Source: Morchella semilibera (Eukaryota > Ascomycota > Pezizomycetes > Pezizales > Morchellaceae). From it: a stretch of 64,000 bases of DNA. Below are positions 37,034 to 48,220 of the stretch, piece after piece; positions within the stretch are counted from its first letter, which is position 1; the number at the start of each line of letters is the position of its first letter. Below the pieces are notes generated by a model that saw nothing but the letters and a program-made list of their open reading frames with translations, was not told the origin of the DNA and did not search any database. The stretch spans positions 3,826,580 to 3,890,579 of the forward strand of contig CM018604.1 in assembly GCA_009192285.1 (NCBI GenBank), written 5' to 3'. Both the position numbers and the translations under genes were made by a program.

Positions 37034-37983
37034 GGATTTGAATCTTGTGGGCTATTAGCAGGTGTGACCATGTTAAATAGTATTCGACTACCAACTTGCG
37101 ACGGTGTAACTGAACGTATAAGAAATTTAAGTACTTCATTGGGACAATGAAAAAAAATGTGAATTTGTTGCGAATCGAACACCATACCCGCGGCGGCAAA
37201 AAACCGCGTGATTACCTGTTCAATGCAGGGGGAGCCAAATCGGAAACAGCGCAAGTGAGATCCGATTGTATCCAAGCGGTTGCGCCAATTTTTGTGAGGA
37301 CTTACGACGGAAACTAGTGGTTGGCGCTATATAAACGACTGGCGGAAACGATCGGCGCTTAGCACGTGACCCCTGACCCACCCCCACCCACCTAAAGCGC
37401 CGCACATCAAAGTGGTAAAGTCCCTACCCAAAGGTCTCCGCGAAAGGGCCAGTTACCACCCAAACTATGTGGAACCAGGTTCCAAGTGTAGCACAACACA
37501 ATTAATCATAACGATGAACAGGGGTAAAACATTTTGACCCTTGGGAGAAGCCATTTGCACACCTGTCAATTGGTAAAGAGAAATGGTTAAGGTGTAATAA
37601 GATATTTTAATAGAGAACCCGTTGCTAGGTAGATTTGTATGGGCATCGCCACTCAAGCCCCCCCCTCCGGGCCTTCACGAACACCTTTGGGTAGCGGCTT
37701 TAAAACCGAAACAATGTATGTATCAAGAGCAACTACAACTCGCTAAGGCTGGGTGCGGTGGATTTTCTTTCTCTCTCTACAACTAACAGTCCATGCAAGG
37801 TATGGGTGCGCGACGTCGCTGCCTACCGGAAGTAACTGTAACAAACCTAAGTACCTGCTAGCCTATGATAATACTTTCAATGCTCTAAAGTCTACTCTGC
37901 GCGACCTGCACCGCCATGGTGACTGGCAATGGAAAATCCCATCCAACAACACCTTGGTGACAAGTACCCCGCAAAACAAAAGT
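37034..37983 (+). repeat. Tandem repeat unit 1 (A-spacer-C)
   Basis: Segment A (37034-37384) and segment C (37741-37982) recur in the same order and orientation just downstream. The spacer between them (37385-37740) is unique to this unit. Segment A ends with a tatataaa box (37328-37335) and an E-box-like gcacgtgacccc. It also contains the tRNA-like piece annotated separately. Segment C is partly open in one frame in this unit but disrupted in the other, so it is probably not coding. Confidence 0.88.
37161..37242 (-). ncRNA. tRNA-like, Pol III-like segment, copy 1
   Basis: Read on the minus strand this 82-base segment has near-complementary ends (cgatttg with caaattc; one mismatch, one G-T pair). 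It has three internal hairpins with 7-base loops: cctg/cagg, gcgg/ccgc, and a T-arm-like stem around ttcgatt. It contains gttcgattc, the B-box core of tRNA promoters, and is followed on that strand by a run of eight T. The linkers are too long for a normal tRNA and the A box is weak. I therefore read it as a tRNA-derived SINE piece or decayed tRNA, not a working tRNA. Confidence 0.35.
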
Positions 37984-38642
37984 GGATTTGAATTTTATGA
38001 GCGCCTAGCAGGTGAGGTGTGACCATGTTGAATGGTATTCGACTGCCAACCTGTTTTGACGATGTGATTGGGCTTATAAGAGAGATATAAGCACTTCACT
38101 GGGACAATAAAAAAAAAAGGTAGGTTTGTTGCGGATCGAACATCATACCTGCGGCGGCAAAAAACCGCGTGATTACCTGTTCAATGCAGGGGGAGCCAAA
38201 TCGGAAATAGCGCAAGTGAGATCCGATTGTATCCAAGCGGTTGCGCCAATTTTTGTGAGGACTTACGATGGGAACTAGTGGTTTGCGCTATATAAGCGAC
38301 TGGCGGAAACGATCGGCGCTTAGCACGTGACCCCTAACCACCCCGATTAATTTCCACGCCCACACAAAGCACCTGGTACATAGCACACTGAACAATTACA
38401 GTCCGCGAAGGCCGGGGGCAACGGATTTCGTTTTCTCTTTACAACTAACAGTTCATGTCAGGTCACGGTGGACGACATCGCTGCTTACCAAAAATAATTA
38501 TGACAAACCTACTTCATATCCCATGAGAATGCTTTCAATGTTCTAAAGTCCGCTCTGGACAATCTGCACCGCCCATGGGGAGTGACAATGTGAAATCTAA
38601 TTAAACAACTTGGTGATAAGTACCCCCCGGGTGACAAAGGTG
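37984..38642 (+). repeat. Tandem repeat unit 2 (A-C, short spacer)
   Basis: Segment A' (37984-38345) starts one base after segment C of unit 1 and is nearly identical to A. The longest identical stretch covers the ggcaaaaaaccgcgtgatta region and beyond. Segment C' (38404-38642) is more diverged from C. The 350-base spacer of unit 1 is replaced here by about 58 bases, so either unit 1 gained an insertion or unit 2 suffered a deletion. Confidence 0.88.
38122..38203 (-). ncRNA. tRNA-like, Pol III-like segment, copy 2
   Basis: Same 82-base length and internal hairpins as copy 1. The B-box core is gttcgatcc, closer to consensus, and a run of ten T follows on the minus strand. The end pairing is worse (five of seven). 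The two copies keep the internal box and terminator while the stems drift, which fits a tRNA-derived element better than a functional tRNA. Confidence 0.33.
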
Positions 38643-39748
38643 AAGAATCAACGCCTGGACATGACAAAAAGGGAAAGAAAAACAACGAGAAGAGCTTTAG
38701 ATGCGAAACGAAAACGGGATCAGATACATATTGGACACGCACGCCCTCTGTCCCTACACCTCTACATCCTCGCCTCTACAGCTCATCGCTACGCCTGAGC
38801 TTCGGCATCCTCTCCATCTTGACAACTTCGCCTCTACGCCTTCATCTACACCACCCCCCCCCCCAAACAAATCTAGACTTGAAGAGAAGATTGAGGTTCG
38901 AGGGGGGAGAACAAAGTAGGGAGGAATTTGCTGGAATCATTAGGACATAAAGAGTAAGAATGGAGAGGAAAAGTAATAAGGAACCTTCTAGACGAGCCAG
39001 AAGTAGGTGGATGAACAGTATAATGAAGCGGGACAAACTCCTTCGGAATTACCATTTGAGAGTGGTATTAGTGGGAAGCTGTGCTTCTGGAGACATAGAA
39101 ACCTAGATGGGAGTTTGTATTTCACTCGCGAAAGCCCGTGACCGAAATGATCAGTTAGTAGACAAGTAACAGGTGCCGTAGAGAAACTAGCAACAAAACA
39201 AGCGACTCGCTAGCAATAATATTGATACTCCAAACAGGCTGCAGCACCCCATCCCCTACCCTAGTCCACATCCCGGCATATATGATATTAAATGTTACTG
39301 ATGGAGGTGGGATTGAGCATCTCTGCCACGATTATTTGAGATATATCATCTTCGCAGTTTGGCGATATGCCGGTGCTGGGGAGTCACAATAAATTGCTCT
39401 TTCGCCGGGCGTGTGGGGCGTATATCATAGGGTTGCACAACATTGTTTTTGTCACCGTACAGGATGAGGAAGACGAACAAGATGAGAGATTGAGTGATAG
39501 TTCATTACGTGTTTGTATCATCGCATAGCCCAGCAGGTGTTGCGATACCTCAGCCCCACAAACCCAGTGAAACAGGGAGCAACTTAGGTGTGATTCTATT
39601 TACCCCAAGCTTGTGTCTGGTATGTATCTATTCACCTCCGCGCCCCAACATACCAGACAACACTAAAAACTCACCCGAACTACAGACATAGCCATAAAAC
39701 TACCTTCAAAAATATACCAAACACAACACGCAGCATACCACCGCCCAA
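38643..39748. other. Intergenic region
   Basis: No gene supported. A pyrimidine-rich patch (38740-38870) ends in a C run near 38855. The last ~110 bases are the A/C-rich, G-poor leader of the next gene. Confidence 0.45.
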
Positions 39749-40471
39749 ATGTCTAACACACCTCAAACTGAGAAATCCATGGCGCGGGATCTCTACATTG
39801 CCAACGACTGGGTACAAGAGGTCAAGATCAGAATCAAAAGCCTCTACGAAAACCCGAGGCTCTATGTCGTTGACAAGGCTGGCAACAGGATGCCAAACCT
39901 GTCGCTCATAAGGCTGGAACAGACCAAGCTGGATTGGGCCCGCAAGAATCGTACGAAGATAAAGGAGAAGATTCTAGCAGCCTACGGAGAACACACGCTA
40001 GGCTTAATCTCGAAATATGTGCGGGCAGAGTGGGACCGTAGAAGAGAAATCAACAGAAGGAAGGCTCTACCAGCCCTGCTACTGAGAATCAGGGCGGTGG
40101 ATGGATGGGTAATTACCGCACAAAAGGGCGTCGGGAAAGGCCCACATTCCCCCAGAGATGATCAAAGGTCACAGATTGGAGCTTATGGTAGAGGGGCCGG
40201 GCAGGCGTCTAGCTCTGATAGACCCAAGACCAGAGTACCCACTAAGCTTGAGCAGAGACAGGAGGAACTCGGAAGGGCACGCAAGGAGCAGCAAGACCTA
40301 GAGGAGTACATGAACTTGGTGTACGGGAAGGAGGTTCTTACAGAGTTTAGGATTACAGGAAAGATACCGGAGGCAGGTGTGAAGGTCCAGAATGCCGCGA
40401 AGGAAGCGCCTGCGGATGTGAAGGAGGAAGGAAAGGAAGTGAAGGGCGGGTATTTATCATATCTATGGTAA
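39749..40471 (+). CDS. Internally duplicated coiled-coil protein (array member 5)
   Basis: Single exon, 240 residues, the longest of the array. The N-terminus carries NDWVQEVKIRIKSL, similar to DDWFAWLELRAL in the gene at 41906. Two related blocks follow: residues 53-90 (LIRLEQTKLDWARK ... ILAAY79-G80EHTLGLI) and 165-205 (TKLEQRQEELGRARK ... MNLVY192-G193KEVLTEF). Each is a helix starting at LEQ and ending in YG. A disordered Gly/Ser linker joins them, and the C-terminal tail is Lys/Glu-rich. This is an ancient internal duplication. No known family. Confidence 0.8.
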   Translation: MSNTPQTEKSMARDLYIANDWVQEVKIRIKSLYENPRLYVVDKAGNRMPNLSLIRLEQTKLDWARKNRTKIKEKILAAYGEHTLGLISKYVRAEWDRRREINRRKALPALLLRIRAVDGWVITAQKGVGKGPHSPRDDQRSQIGAYGRGAGQASSSDRPKTRVPTKLEQRQEELGRARKEQQDLEEYMNLVYGKEVLTEFRITGKIPEAGVKVQNAAKEAPADVKEEGKEVKGGYLSYLW

Positions 40472-41663
40472 AGCATACGGTATATCATACGACTTGCTTT
40501 TTAAGTCTATCTTCTAACTCTACTGTGGAAAGATCTACTAGATAGAATCTTGGAATAGTTGTCTTGCGGTGCGGGGTTTCGAAACTAACACTTGATCACA
40601 CCTGTACCAGATTCAATACATTTAATAGTTCTTCTTCAAAAGACTTTTCGCTCTACATAGTACATGAGCATCCTAGTGCCCCGATGAAAGGATTGAATCC
40701 ACAAGTAATTAACCGTTAAATAAATATTCCCCCGTCGGCGATATCGGCTTCAAACGGACAGGTGTTGTAGGAGGAATTATGGTACCGCTGGTATACTCAG
40801 ATCGACGATACCCCGAGTCCCTGGGGGATACGTGGATGCGCACTATATAATGTTCCATAGTGTAAAAGAAAGAGTCGTAAATTGTATCTATGGCCGTGGA
40901 ATACCAACACATAGCTAGGTTCTTTATAGGTTTCCGGACTTTCCAGGACTAAAGTTGGTACTCGAAGCTCCATATCCAAGTATGTTTTCGCCGCATTTTT
41001 TACCCGTTGATTAGATTGCAGAGAAAGCTCTCGAAGCCCCTGCCCCCATCATGCATTACCGAACTCCGAAGCCCCCCGCTGTACAGCCAGTAATAAATAT
41101 GACATGCCTTTATCCCGTCCATAGGTGATCTAGGGCGACATATCGAATAACAACGGTATAACGCCCAGTAAATCGAAGATACAGGTGCAATGAGCTAGCA
41201 AGATTGTTAAGGACGGACGTAGCTTGTCTCAAACGTTTCGAAAATACTTTCCGCCCCAGCCTAATAAGCGGTCATCTACTCAATAGGTAATCAATACTTC
41301 TTTTAGTTCTTTCTTTAGTAGCTCTGCTCTTGAAACCTGGAAAATCCATGGATGAGAAAGAATTAGCCTTTCGGAATAGCAAGCGGGTTTGAAGTCGCAG
41401 GTAGGGCGACCCGAACGGCGTGACGGTGGTGTAAGTCTGGTGACCACACAGGAGAGGGCCGTTGGATAAGTGCGGGTTGGTGATACAGGTATTCCCAATG
41501 AAAAGACGTCCTAACCCACATGCATTAAGGTAGACCCCCCACATGCTGTGTTCCTGCTTGTGCTTACATAAGAAATAATCAACTTCCCGCACATACCTTC
41601 TCTGGTCACTCGAAAGTGTTTATACCATAAGTCCACATCAGAGATAGCCTGCCAACAACAGCC
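40472..41663. other. Intergenic region
   Basis: Nothing I can call. ORFs on the minus strand at 41272-41592 lack support. Confidence 0.45.
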
Positions 41664-41888
41664 ATGACCTCTACCCGCAACCCCCGCCCCACCGAGAAGC
41701 CCTCCGCCCTCGACAATTGGATCGAAAAGGTCGAACGCTCTAACGTGGCCTCGCTCTTGTTACCAACGGACCACGATTTCCGAGCGACTCTAGTTATCCA
41801 CCGGTCGTGCTCATCAGCACGCCGGACTCGCGCAACAATATTAACAACTCGACGCAAGACACCGAACCCGGGATCAGGCACACAATAA
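41664..41888 (+). pseudogene. N-terminal fragment of an array gene, frame broken
   Basis: An ATG in good context opens MTSTRNPRPTEKPSALDNW and continues IEKVERSN. The DNWIEKVE piece resembles NDWVQEVK (39749 gene) and DDWFAWLE (41906 gene). After about 27 codons the composition in this frame becomes Arg/Ser/Thr-rich. A different frame (open from 41744) reads more protein-like and continues without stop into the gene at 41906. A single indel near 41744 would join them, so this may be the true start of the next gene with a frameshift, or a degenerate copy. Confidence 0.45.
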
Positions 41889-41905
41889 GCCGGATAGCTG
41901 CTACG

Positions 41906-42472
41906 ATGGTCACTCCAACCAGCGGTCGCCAGCGCGGCTGGCCCCTCAAGAACCTGAAGATTGTGGACGATTGGTTCGCTTGGCTCGAGCTTAGGGCGCT
42001 GGACACGTCGAGGGACCCAGCCCCGATTGGCTCAGGGGGTGGCGGTCAAGCAGAGGGCAGCGTGCACCCAACACATCTCATGCAACGATCAGTAGAGAAA
42101 AGCATGAACCAGTTGTATGGACCCAATACAGCTAAAGCCCTTCTCGATACTGTCCAGAGTGAAAGGGAACTGCGAGCAGAGACGAGGAGAGGGGAGACTA
42201 GAGGCGTCTCGCTAGCCAGTCCCTACTTACTCGAAGTCTTGATCAGGCGGCTGGGAACAACGGTAGAAAAGACAACGTTCTGCCTACCACAACAACAGAT
42301 CAATGCTTTAAGAAGTATATCCGAGCTCGTTGAGCGGGAAGCCGAGAAGCAGCAGAGACCTAACGACCTCCGTCAGAGGCGGAAGGAACTGGTACGGAAT
42401 GAGAATTCGGGAAGGTGGCATTCGCGGTGTATAGGAGGGCTAGGGATCTCACTGAATGAGAGCGAGATGTAG
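41906..42472 (+). CDS. Coiled-coil protein with DW and YG motifs (array member 6)
   Basis: The start is set at ATG 41906, giving 188 residues, although the same frame is open back to 41744. Near the N-terminus NLKIVDDWFAWLELRAL forms a Trp-rich amphipathic helix. A Gly-rich linker follows. VEKSMNQLY71-G72PNTAKALLD matches the helix-YG motif of the 39749 gene (EEYMNLVYGKEVL). A second helical region (LPQQQINALRSISELVEREAEK) and a basic tail end the protein. Unknown function. See the preceding entry for a possible earlier start. Confidence 0.68.
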   Translation: MVTPTSGRQRGWPLKNLKIVDDWFAWLELRALDTSRDPAPIGSGGGGQAEGSVHPTHLMQRSVEKSMNQLYGPNTAKALLDTVQSERELRAETRRGETRGVSLASPYLLEVLIRRLGTTVEKTTFCLPQQQINALRSISELVEREAEKQQRPNDLRQRRKELVRNENSGRWHSRCIGGLGISLNESEM

Positions 42473-43829
42473 AGGCAGGAGTGGCTGGAGCGCCCAGGGG
42501 CTGAACTCCGTGATTCAGGCACCTGTAGCGTCTAGTGTGTGCTAGTTATATTACCCCCATCACCATAATAAAGCCTTCTCTAACCCCAATATAATTACCC
42601 TGTGGATAGAAATATCATTACTTGAGCCGTTACCTCTCAAAGTGGGAGATAATATCTGACCTCAAATCGCTCTGTATGGTGTCTAAGTGTCTTTAATTGA
42701 ATATCGGTTCTCTCAACCACATCCACCACAAGGGTCTTTGTTTGACCTTTCTTCTGTACAAACACAAGTAGCCTCCCCAAATAGCCCTCAACCTACGACC
42801 TATCAGAGGATCGTGCCGAGTCATTAATGATATAGGAAACAATGAAATCGAATTCATGAAACGCTGGGTCGAGGAACCTGCCGGCAGGCCGTGCTGTAGG
42901 GGTGAGATAATGGAGGTCTGAAAAGAAAGACTACCATCAGTGGCATCCGTAGAGAGCGAAATGGCTGCCTGACTACACAGGTAAATAGCATTGCAGGGAG
43001 TATCAGAGTGCTGGCGGATATTTATTTTGCTCTAGTACTATTGATAGAGGTCCTGTAGGCAGGGAGGGTAATGGAATAGATGAATGAAAGAAACTTGTGA
43101 GCAAGTAGGGTATTTCTTTGTGGTGTGGAGTGTTCGATGTAGGGTTTAGAGAAGCGGGTCTAATCTAGAGGAGATGTGGTTAGCTTACGTATAGACGATA
43201 ACTTACACAGATGTTCGTAAGGTAGGCCAGCCTGTAATAAATTTTTCACGGACTTCATAGGCATCTCGCTTTGGGTCCAACCTTCAAGTGAACGACCACA
43301 CTAGGATAGTTTTAGCTTTCGCCAATGGGCGGCATTACTTTCCAACTATAAGGACCGGTAGCCGGCAATACCAGCGCCTAAGGCAACTTTACCGGCAGTA
43401 GAATAGCCTTTTCCTCCGTTAACGCTTAACCCCAACAAAGTACGAAAGAAAAAATGTGGAAAAAGTATGCGATTCAAGAGAGACTACGCGCGATAGAATT
43501 TTGAATAGCGCACATCAACTAATCATACACCATCGATGCTAGAGTTTGCGTGGGTCCTGTTGCCCAGATATTAGGCGCGGTAAGATTGTATATATATTGC
43601 ACGTATCTGTAGCCGGAGGATGATGTTGACGGAGAGATGTCTGGATGCGGTTGTGTGTGTGCTGTCTGTAGAGATATCATAGAAAGCGTGGTTAACTTGG
43701 ATCCATTCCAGAAATTTCACATTCAAAGAATCTGAAGTGCACCTGAAATTCTAAGCCTGGACAAGTGTGCGAGGCGTCCAGTCAGATGCATTCCCGGGAT
43801 TTACCATCCCCCAATACCATCAGCCAACA
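42473..43829. other. Intergenic region
   Basis: No coding region seen. Confidence 0.5.
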
Positions 43830-44129
43830 ATGATCGATCGCCCCACCGTCCCCAGCCACCAAGCTGGCAAAGAAAACCACGGGCATTTCAAAGCTAATCT
43901 CGAAGACCCCGAGAGAGCGTTGGCACGCGCGCCCTCTATGATCACGGAGCTTTCAGGAGGCTACATCCAGGCCTTTGTAAGGCAAGGTCATAGTAGAGCA
44001 CGAGCACAAGTCCAGGCGAGGGATGAGCGACTAAACAAGTTCAAAATTGCAGAGGCTGGAGTGGCGACAAAGCCGGCGAGTCTTCGGAGGGAGGCTCTGC
44101 GGTTGGGAGGAATGGAGGAGGCGATGTGA
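43830..44129 (+). CDS. Small basic helical protein (array member 7, weaker)
   Basis: ATG 43830 (context caacaatg) gives 99 residues; the open frame extends upstream without a Met. The N-terminal 25 residues are polar and disordered. The rest is Ala/Arg-rich and predicted helical (ERALARAPSMITELSGGYIQAFVRQ and RARAQVQARDERLNKFKIAEAG). A GGY follows the first helix, a possible weak match to the helix-YG pattern. Placed in the array by position, strand, size and composition. Less certain than its neighbours. Confidence 0.55.
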   Translation: MIDRPTVPSHQAGKENHGHFKANLEDPERALARAPSMITELSGGYIQAFVRQGHSRARAQVQARDERLNKFKIAEAGVATKPASLRREALRLGGMEEAM

Positions 44130-45809
44130 CGTGAGGATCACGCGTTTCAGCAGAAAGATCGGCGAGGCCAATAGTGTGATAGAATCTCAGTGCACCAAAT
44201 AGTTTCCCGTCTGTTTCGGCGAGCTTTAGCGGAGGCGAGCTTGTAATGGGATGTGCTTCAACCTACAGTTGTGTTTGCATTTGAGTTCATTGTTTATCGC
44301 ATTAGGGCCTTCGTGCTCTGTGTAGTTCCAACCGGGCCTCAAAAAAGCCCTACTTTGACCCCTTGTCGCTGCGCACCCCTCATGCATCAGAGTCCCCTAC
44401 CATGGGGGGTGGATTGCTACCACACTATGCCTACTCGTGTTAGGGTTAGCATCAGTCTGTAGGTATCGATAACCGACAAACAATACCATATGACAGGGGC
44501 GACGAGCACCACGCCTTGAAATCCTCAAGAACGATCCCCAAGCCCTTGCAGCTACCCAATATTCTCATGACCATCTGGAGAAAGCGCCGCCTGGGAGGAT
44601 TCTGCATACGGAGGTGGATGAGGGGTGTATTATTGCGGGGGGAAAGAGTTCATGAACGATCAAACTGATGGAGTAAAGATGCTATGGAATCTCTGGATTG
44701 CATGGAGGTGTTAGCAGTTGTAGGTGGATTCGAAGGTCAGAAAGGAGAGAGTTCTATTCCCACTTCCTGGTTCTATTCCGTGGCTCTCTAGGATGATAAA
44801 TCTTTGTAGCTAGAGGTACTTGCTTGAAGAATAGGGTTGAAAACCGTAAAATGGTGAGATCAAGTAGCCTAGTGATACTCACTATCCCTTTAGTTCTGTG
44901 ACTTCATCGTCCCCGATCGCAAATATATCTTGGAGGTTGTTGTCAGCGAAGGTTTTGTGCCTGTGCTTCGTACGTCGGTGGAGCAGCTTGCAGGGTGTTG
45001 CATTATACTCCTATGATAGCCACGCCAACAGGTTGATTGTACCTTTTCGAAACTTCATGAACGATCAGAAAGCCGAGTGATATCCCATGTACGTGCTGCG
45101 CAGACTATGGTGGTCTCTTCACCGGTAGGTACAAGGCAGAAGGAATACGAACGTTGCAAGGTGCTAGAATAAATTATTGTGTAGACAGCGTGCTGTACTA
45201 TACCTACAATTACGTAAGAGTTACCCTACCCTACTATTCCTCAAAACAACGAAACATCCATATAGTACGACCCCATGTCACGTGTCGAATGTTTTGCACT
45301 ATACCCAGTGTACCCGTGGTAGCCGACGGGAGGACCACTGGTGTACCCACGAAGATGTCACAGGTCGTGGTCTCCGTGGGATGACCTAGTTAACCTTTGA
45401 GAAGAATGTGATTCAGGGGGATATGGCCTGAGAGATTACATGGCGTGTCAAATCTCAACCCTGTCTTGTGAAACGACTTAGACGCCGCTGATTTCATCAT
45501 GCCGAGATACAGAACAATAGTCTCTCACCTCCACCCAGTTCAATTTTGAAAGGGTTGTCACCGGTGGTTCTAAGGACCCTAGACTCTTGAAACGCGTCGC
45601 CGATATGACGCATCCGTGGACCAACAGAACCAACTTGAATGGCCGTGATGTGACTAGTTAAGAGTGCACAAGGCCTGTATGACATCCCTTAGGCTATTAA
45701 GGCCGTCAACTGTGCCCTCCCTTTTTCTGATCCCATCAACACATCCCCACAATCAACACTAAACAAGCTAACCCTCCACCGCCAACCTTCACTCTCCAAC
45801 GCTATCAAA
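44130..45809. other. Intergenic region
   Basis: No gene supported. Bases 45715-45809 form a C/A/T-rich, G-poor leader of the following gene. Confidence 0.45.
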
Positions 45810-46073
45810 ATGGCATCTCTCAGCAGCAAGTCCATGGAACAACTCCAGGCCCAACTCGAAACATACAAGCAAGCCAAGGCAAACATCGAGAACAAACTAA
45901 GGACTGACTACCCCTCCGTCTGGAATCAAATCAAGAACGGCGGAAGCGCGACGTGCGCGCCCAGGTCCGCCGAAAGCAGGCTGATTTGCGAGTTGAACGG
46001 AATCAAGTCAGGTATCAAGAACGTCCAGGATGAGATTGCAAGCAGGACGGCCTATATGAAGGGCCGTCGCTAA
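45810..46073 (+). CDS. Small coiled-coil hairpin protein with DYPxV motif (array member 8)
   Basis: Single exon, 87 residues, ATG in context caaaatggc. Helix 1 is residues 8-31 (SMEQLQAQLETYKQAKANIENK). The turn K29-L30-R-T-D33-Y34-P35-S-V37-W-N-Q-I41-K-N-G44 has exactly the spacing of the gene at 47180 (KLxxDxPxVxxxIxxG). Helix 2 is SRLICELNGIKSGIKNVQDEIAS. No signal peptide. The shared turn shows common descent with the 47180 gene and suggests that this turn, not the helices, is the constrained part. Function unknown. Confidence 0.8.
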   Translation: MASLSSKSMEQLQAQLETYKQAKANIENKLRTDYPSVWNQIKNGGSATCAPRSAESRLICELNGIKSGIKNVQDEIASRTAYMKGRR

Positions 46074-47179
46074 GCTACTTATTTACACGATGATTTGTTG
46101 CGCGCGGGGAGGTGGAATTTGTTACAGCGGGTAGTCTGGGCTCAGGTTTCGGACGCTTAGCGTCTTGTTGGGGAGCCAACTACCCATGCTGTATCTTGCA
46201 ACTTCATAATTTTTCTTTTTGCAAACAGTTCTCTAGTTTTTGACTTCCTTGTTTAATGCTTTACATCCATAGCTATAGAAACAATTCTTTACAAACCCCC
46301 TTTTGATCCGCTGTGATTTGATCAAAGTACGAGGCATTGTGCCTAGGCACCGTCCAGACAAGACCATTTTGCTACATTTAAGGCGTTGTTGACGCTACGG
46401 CTCCGATCCCATAATTATTATTATAATTATAAATAAAAGAAGAGTATAACTAGACCAAGGGTTTGGGTGGACGCTCTAACGACTCCCTACCATAGCCGGG
46501 TGTTGAAGTACTTGGCCACTCAGAACGCAACCTTAATGATCTAAACAAAAAAAAAACTGAGGACGCAACTAAAGTTGTTCTAGCGAGTGATACCTGATGA
46601 TGCTCCACCACGCGTTGAACTCAACTTGCTCAGCTGTTTTACAGTACAAGATGTACCAACATGCTAACCGACCGCCTCACCCGTGACCCGCCCCCATTAA
46701 CAGCTAGGTTTGAAAGTTCCCATAATTCGTTAGGCTTGACTTCATTCATGGGAGGGAATGTATAGTACATGTGACGCCACAACCAACACTAGGATACAAG
46801 CTGTGACCCAAGGACAGAGCTCTCTACCACATCCTGTGTACTTGTGACGCCTCATGACTTGACCTAAAACACCGCCGGAGAAACCCAGCATTCTCTCTTG
46901 AATGAGCATTTGACCCCCTTTTGTACCCGTTTACAGTTTTAAAGACTTTCAACGAACTGTGAAATAGAAAGATTGGTGGTATTCGCTCCAGCAAGAGCAT
47001 TTAAAAGGTAGTTATCCGTCCAACCGTATTTCATATATCTACAGGGCATCCCCACTGTCTAATTCATATAACACACTCTGCCGCCCTCAAGCTAGCATAC
47101 CAACGCACGACTAAAACACCCAACCAATACCTACTAACACTTCCCCCCCCCCAAAATTTACCAGCACCATTAATCCGCG
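46074..47179. other. Intergenic region
   Basis: Nothing coding seen. An AT-rich patch lies near 46420. The ~100 bases before 47180 are again G-poor, with a C run at 47143-47152. Confidence 0.45.
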
Positions 47180-47449
47180 ATGTCATCCGTTTTAATCTAT
47201 AGTTTTTTCACCAGCGAAGAGCTAGAGAAGCTAATCTGCGACATTCGCGAAAAATGCGACGCCTCCACAGCCAAGCTAAGCGATGACCACCCAGAAGTCT
47301 ACTTTGAAATTCGCCACGGGCTTCCCAGTCGCCGAATCCTCCGAAGCGAGAAGGAGTTGATCGATTCGAATAGGACCTTGCTTAAGATCTTTATCGAGAT
47401 CGGGGATGAGATGATGAAGAGGAAGGGCAAGGGAGGGAGGGCCGAGTGA
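47180..47449 (+). CDS. Small coiled-coil hairpin protein with DHPxV motif (array member 9)
   Basis: Single exon, 89 residues. Helix 1 is about residues 11-33 (TSEELEKLICDIREKCDA). The turn is K32-L33-S-D-D36-H37-P38-E-V40-Y-F-E-I44-R-H-G47, the direct counterpart of the 45810 gene. Helix 2 is RSEKELIDSNRTLLKIFIEIGDEMMKR in outline, then a Lys/Gly tail. The two genes are adjacent and co-oriented, so local duplication followed by strong divergence is the simplest origin. Confidence 0.78.
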   Translation: MSSVLIYSFFTSEELEKLICDIREKCDASTAKLSDDHPEVYFEIRHGLPSRRILRSEKELIDSNRTLLKIFIEIGDEMMKRKGKGGRAE

Positions 47450-48220
47450 GGAAGGAGATTGAGAGAAAGGGAGGAGGCTGCGTTGGATAAACATGTCCAT
47501 CCCTATTGTATAACCATGCCCGCAATGGAGCTTGTCGTATCATTTCTTTGTTACGGTGTTAAGTAGAACAAAAATGTCAAACCGTCCCTCCATTATGATG
47601 CATCATGTGAAGACTATTTCGTGAGTAACCGGGCAACGACCCCCAGCTTTACGTGTCTCCCATTCCTCCTGGCGTTGTATATGGGGCGCGAGGAGGCCGG
47701 ACACACCAAGTTCTGGGGTCCATCATTCGCCGAAGTTCAAACAACTCCTTCGGGGGGGATCTGCAGTGGTTTGGTAAGGTCGGCCACCTGTTCGGGAAGG
47801 AAACCAATGCCACATATGAGGAAATACGAAGACTTGAAATAGTGCAATCGACGTTACCAGGCCGATATAGGGACAGAGTATTCAGGCTCTCACTCTATCA
47901 ATCGCCTACAAAACCCGCTAAGCCTCTCTAGAAGCCAAGTCTCAACCCTTTCCCAGAGGCCAGCATCCAACCGAACCTCCCACCTCTCTACCTCCACCCA
48001 TACTACATTTCTGCCGCGCCGCGCGTAGCCCATACACTCCCCACTCGTGACGCCCCACTGACCTTATAATCTAAGTTGACATTATAGACATTTGGCTAGT
48101 TTATAATATACCAACTCTACCACCCCGTTAACTTTCAGAGGTCCGGCACAGTCAAACGCTCACCAAGATACCATCCTGAATATCCCGCCCTATCTCTTGA
48201 CAAAGACGCCCTTGTCCCCC
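47450..48220. other. Intergenic region
   Basis: No gene supported. G-poor sequence from about 48100 to 48220 is the probable leader of the next gene. Confidence 0.45.

Noticed and set aside
37753-38022. 89-codon frame across repeat segment C into A'
   Set aside because: The equivalent frame is disrupted in C' of unit 2, and it crosses a repeat junction.
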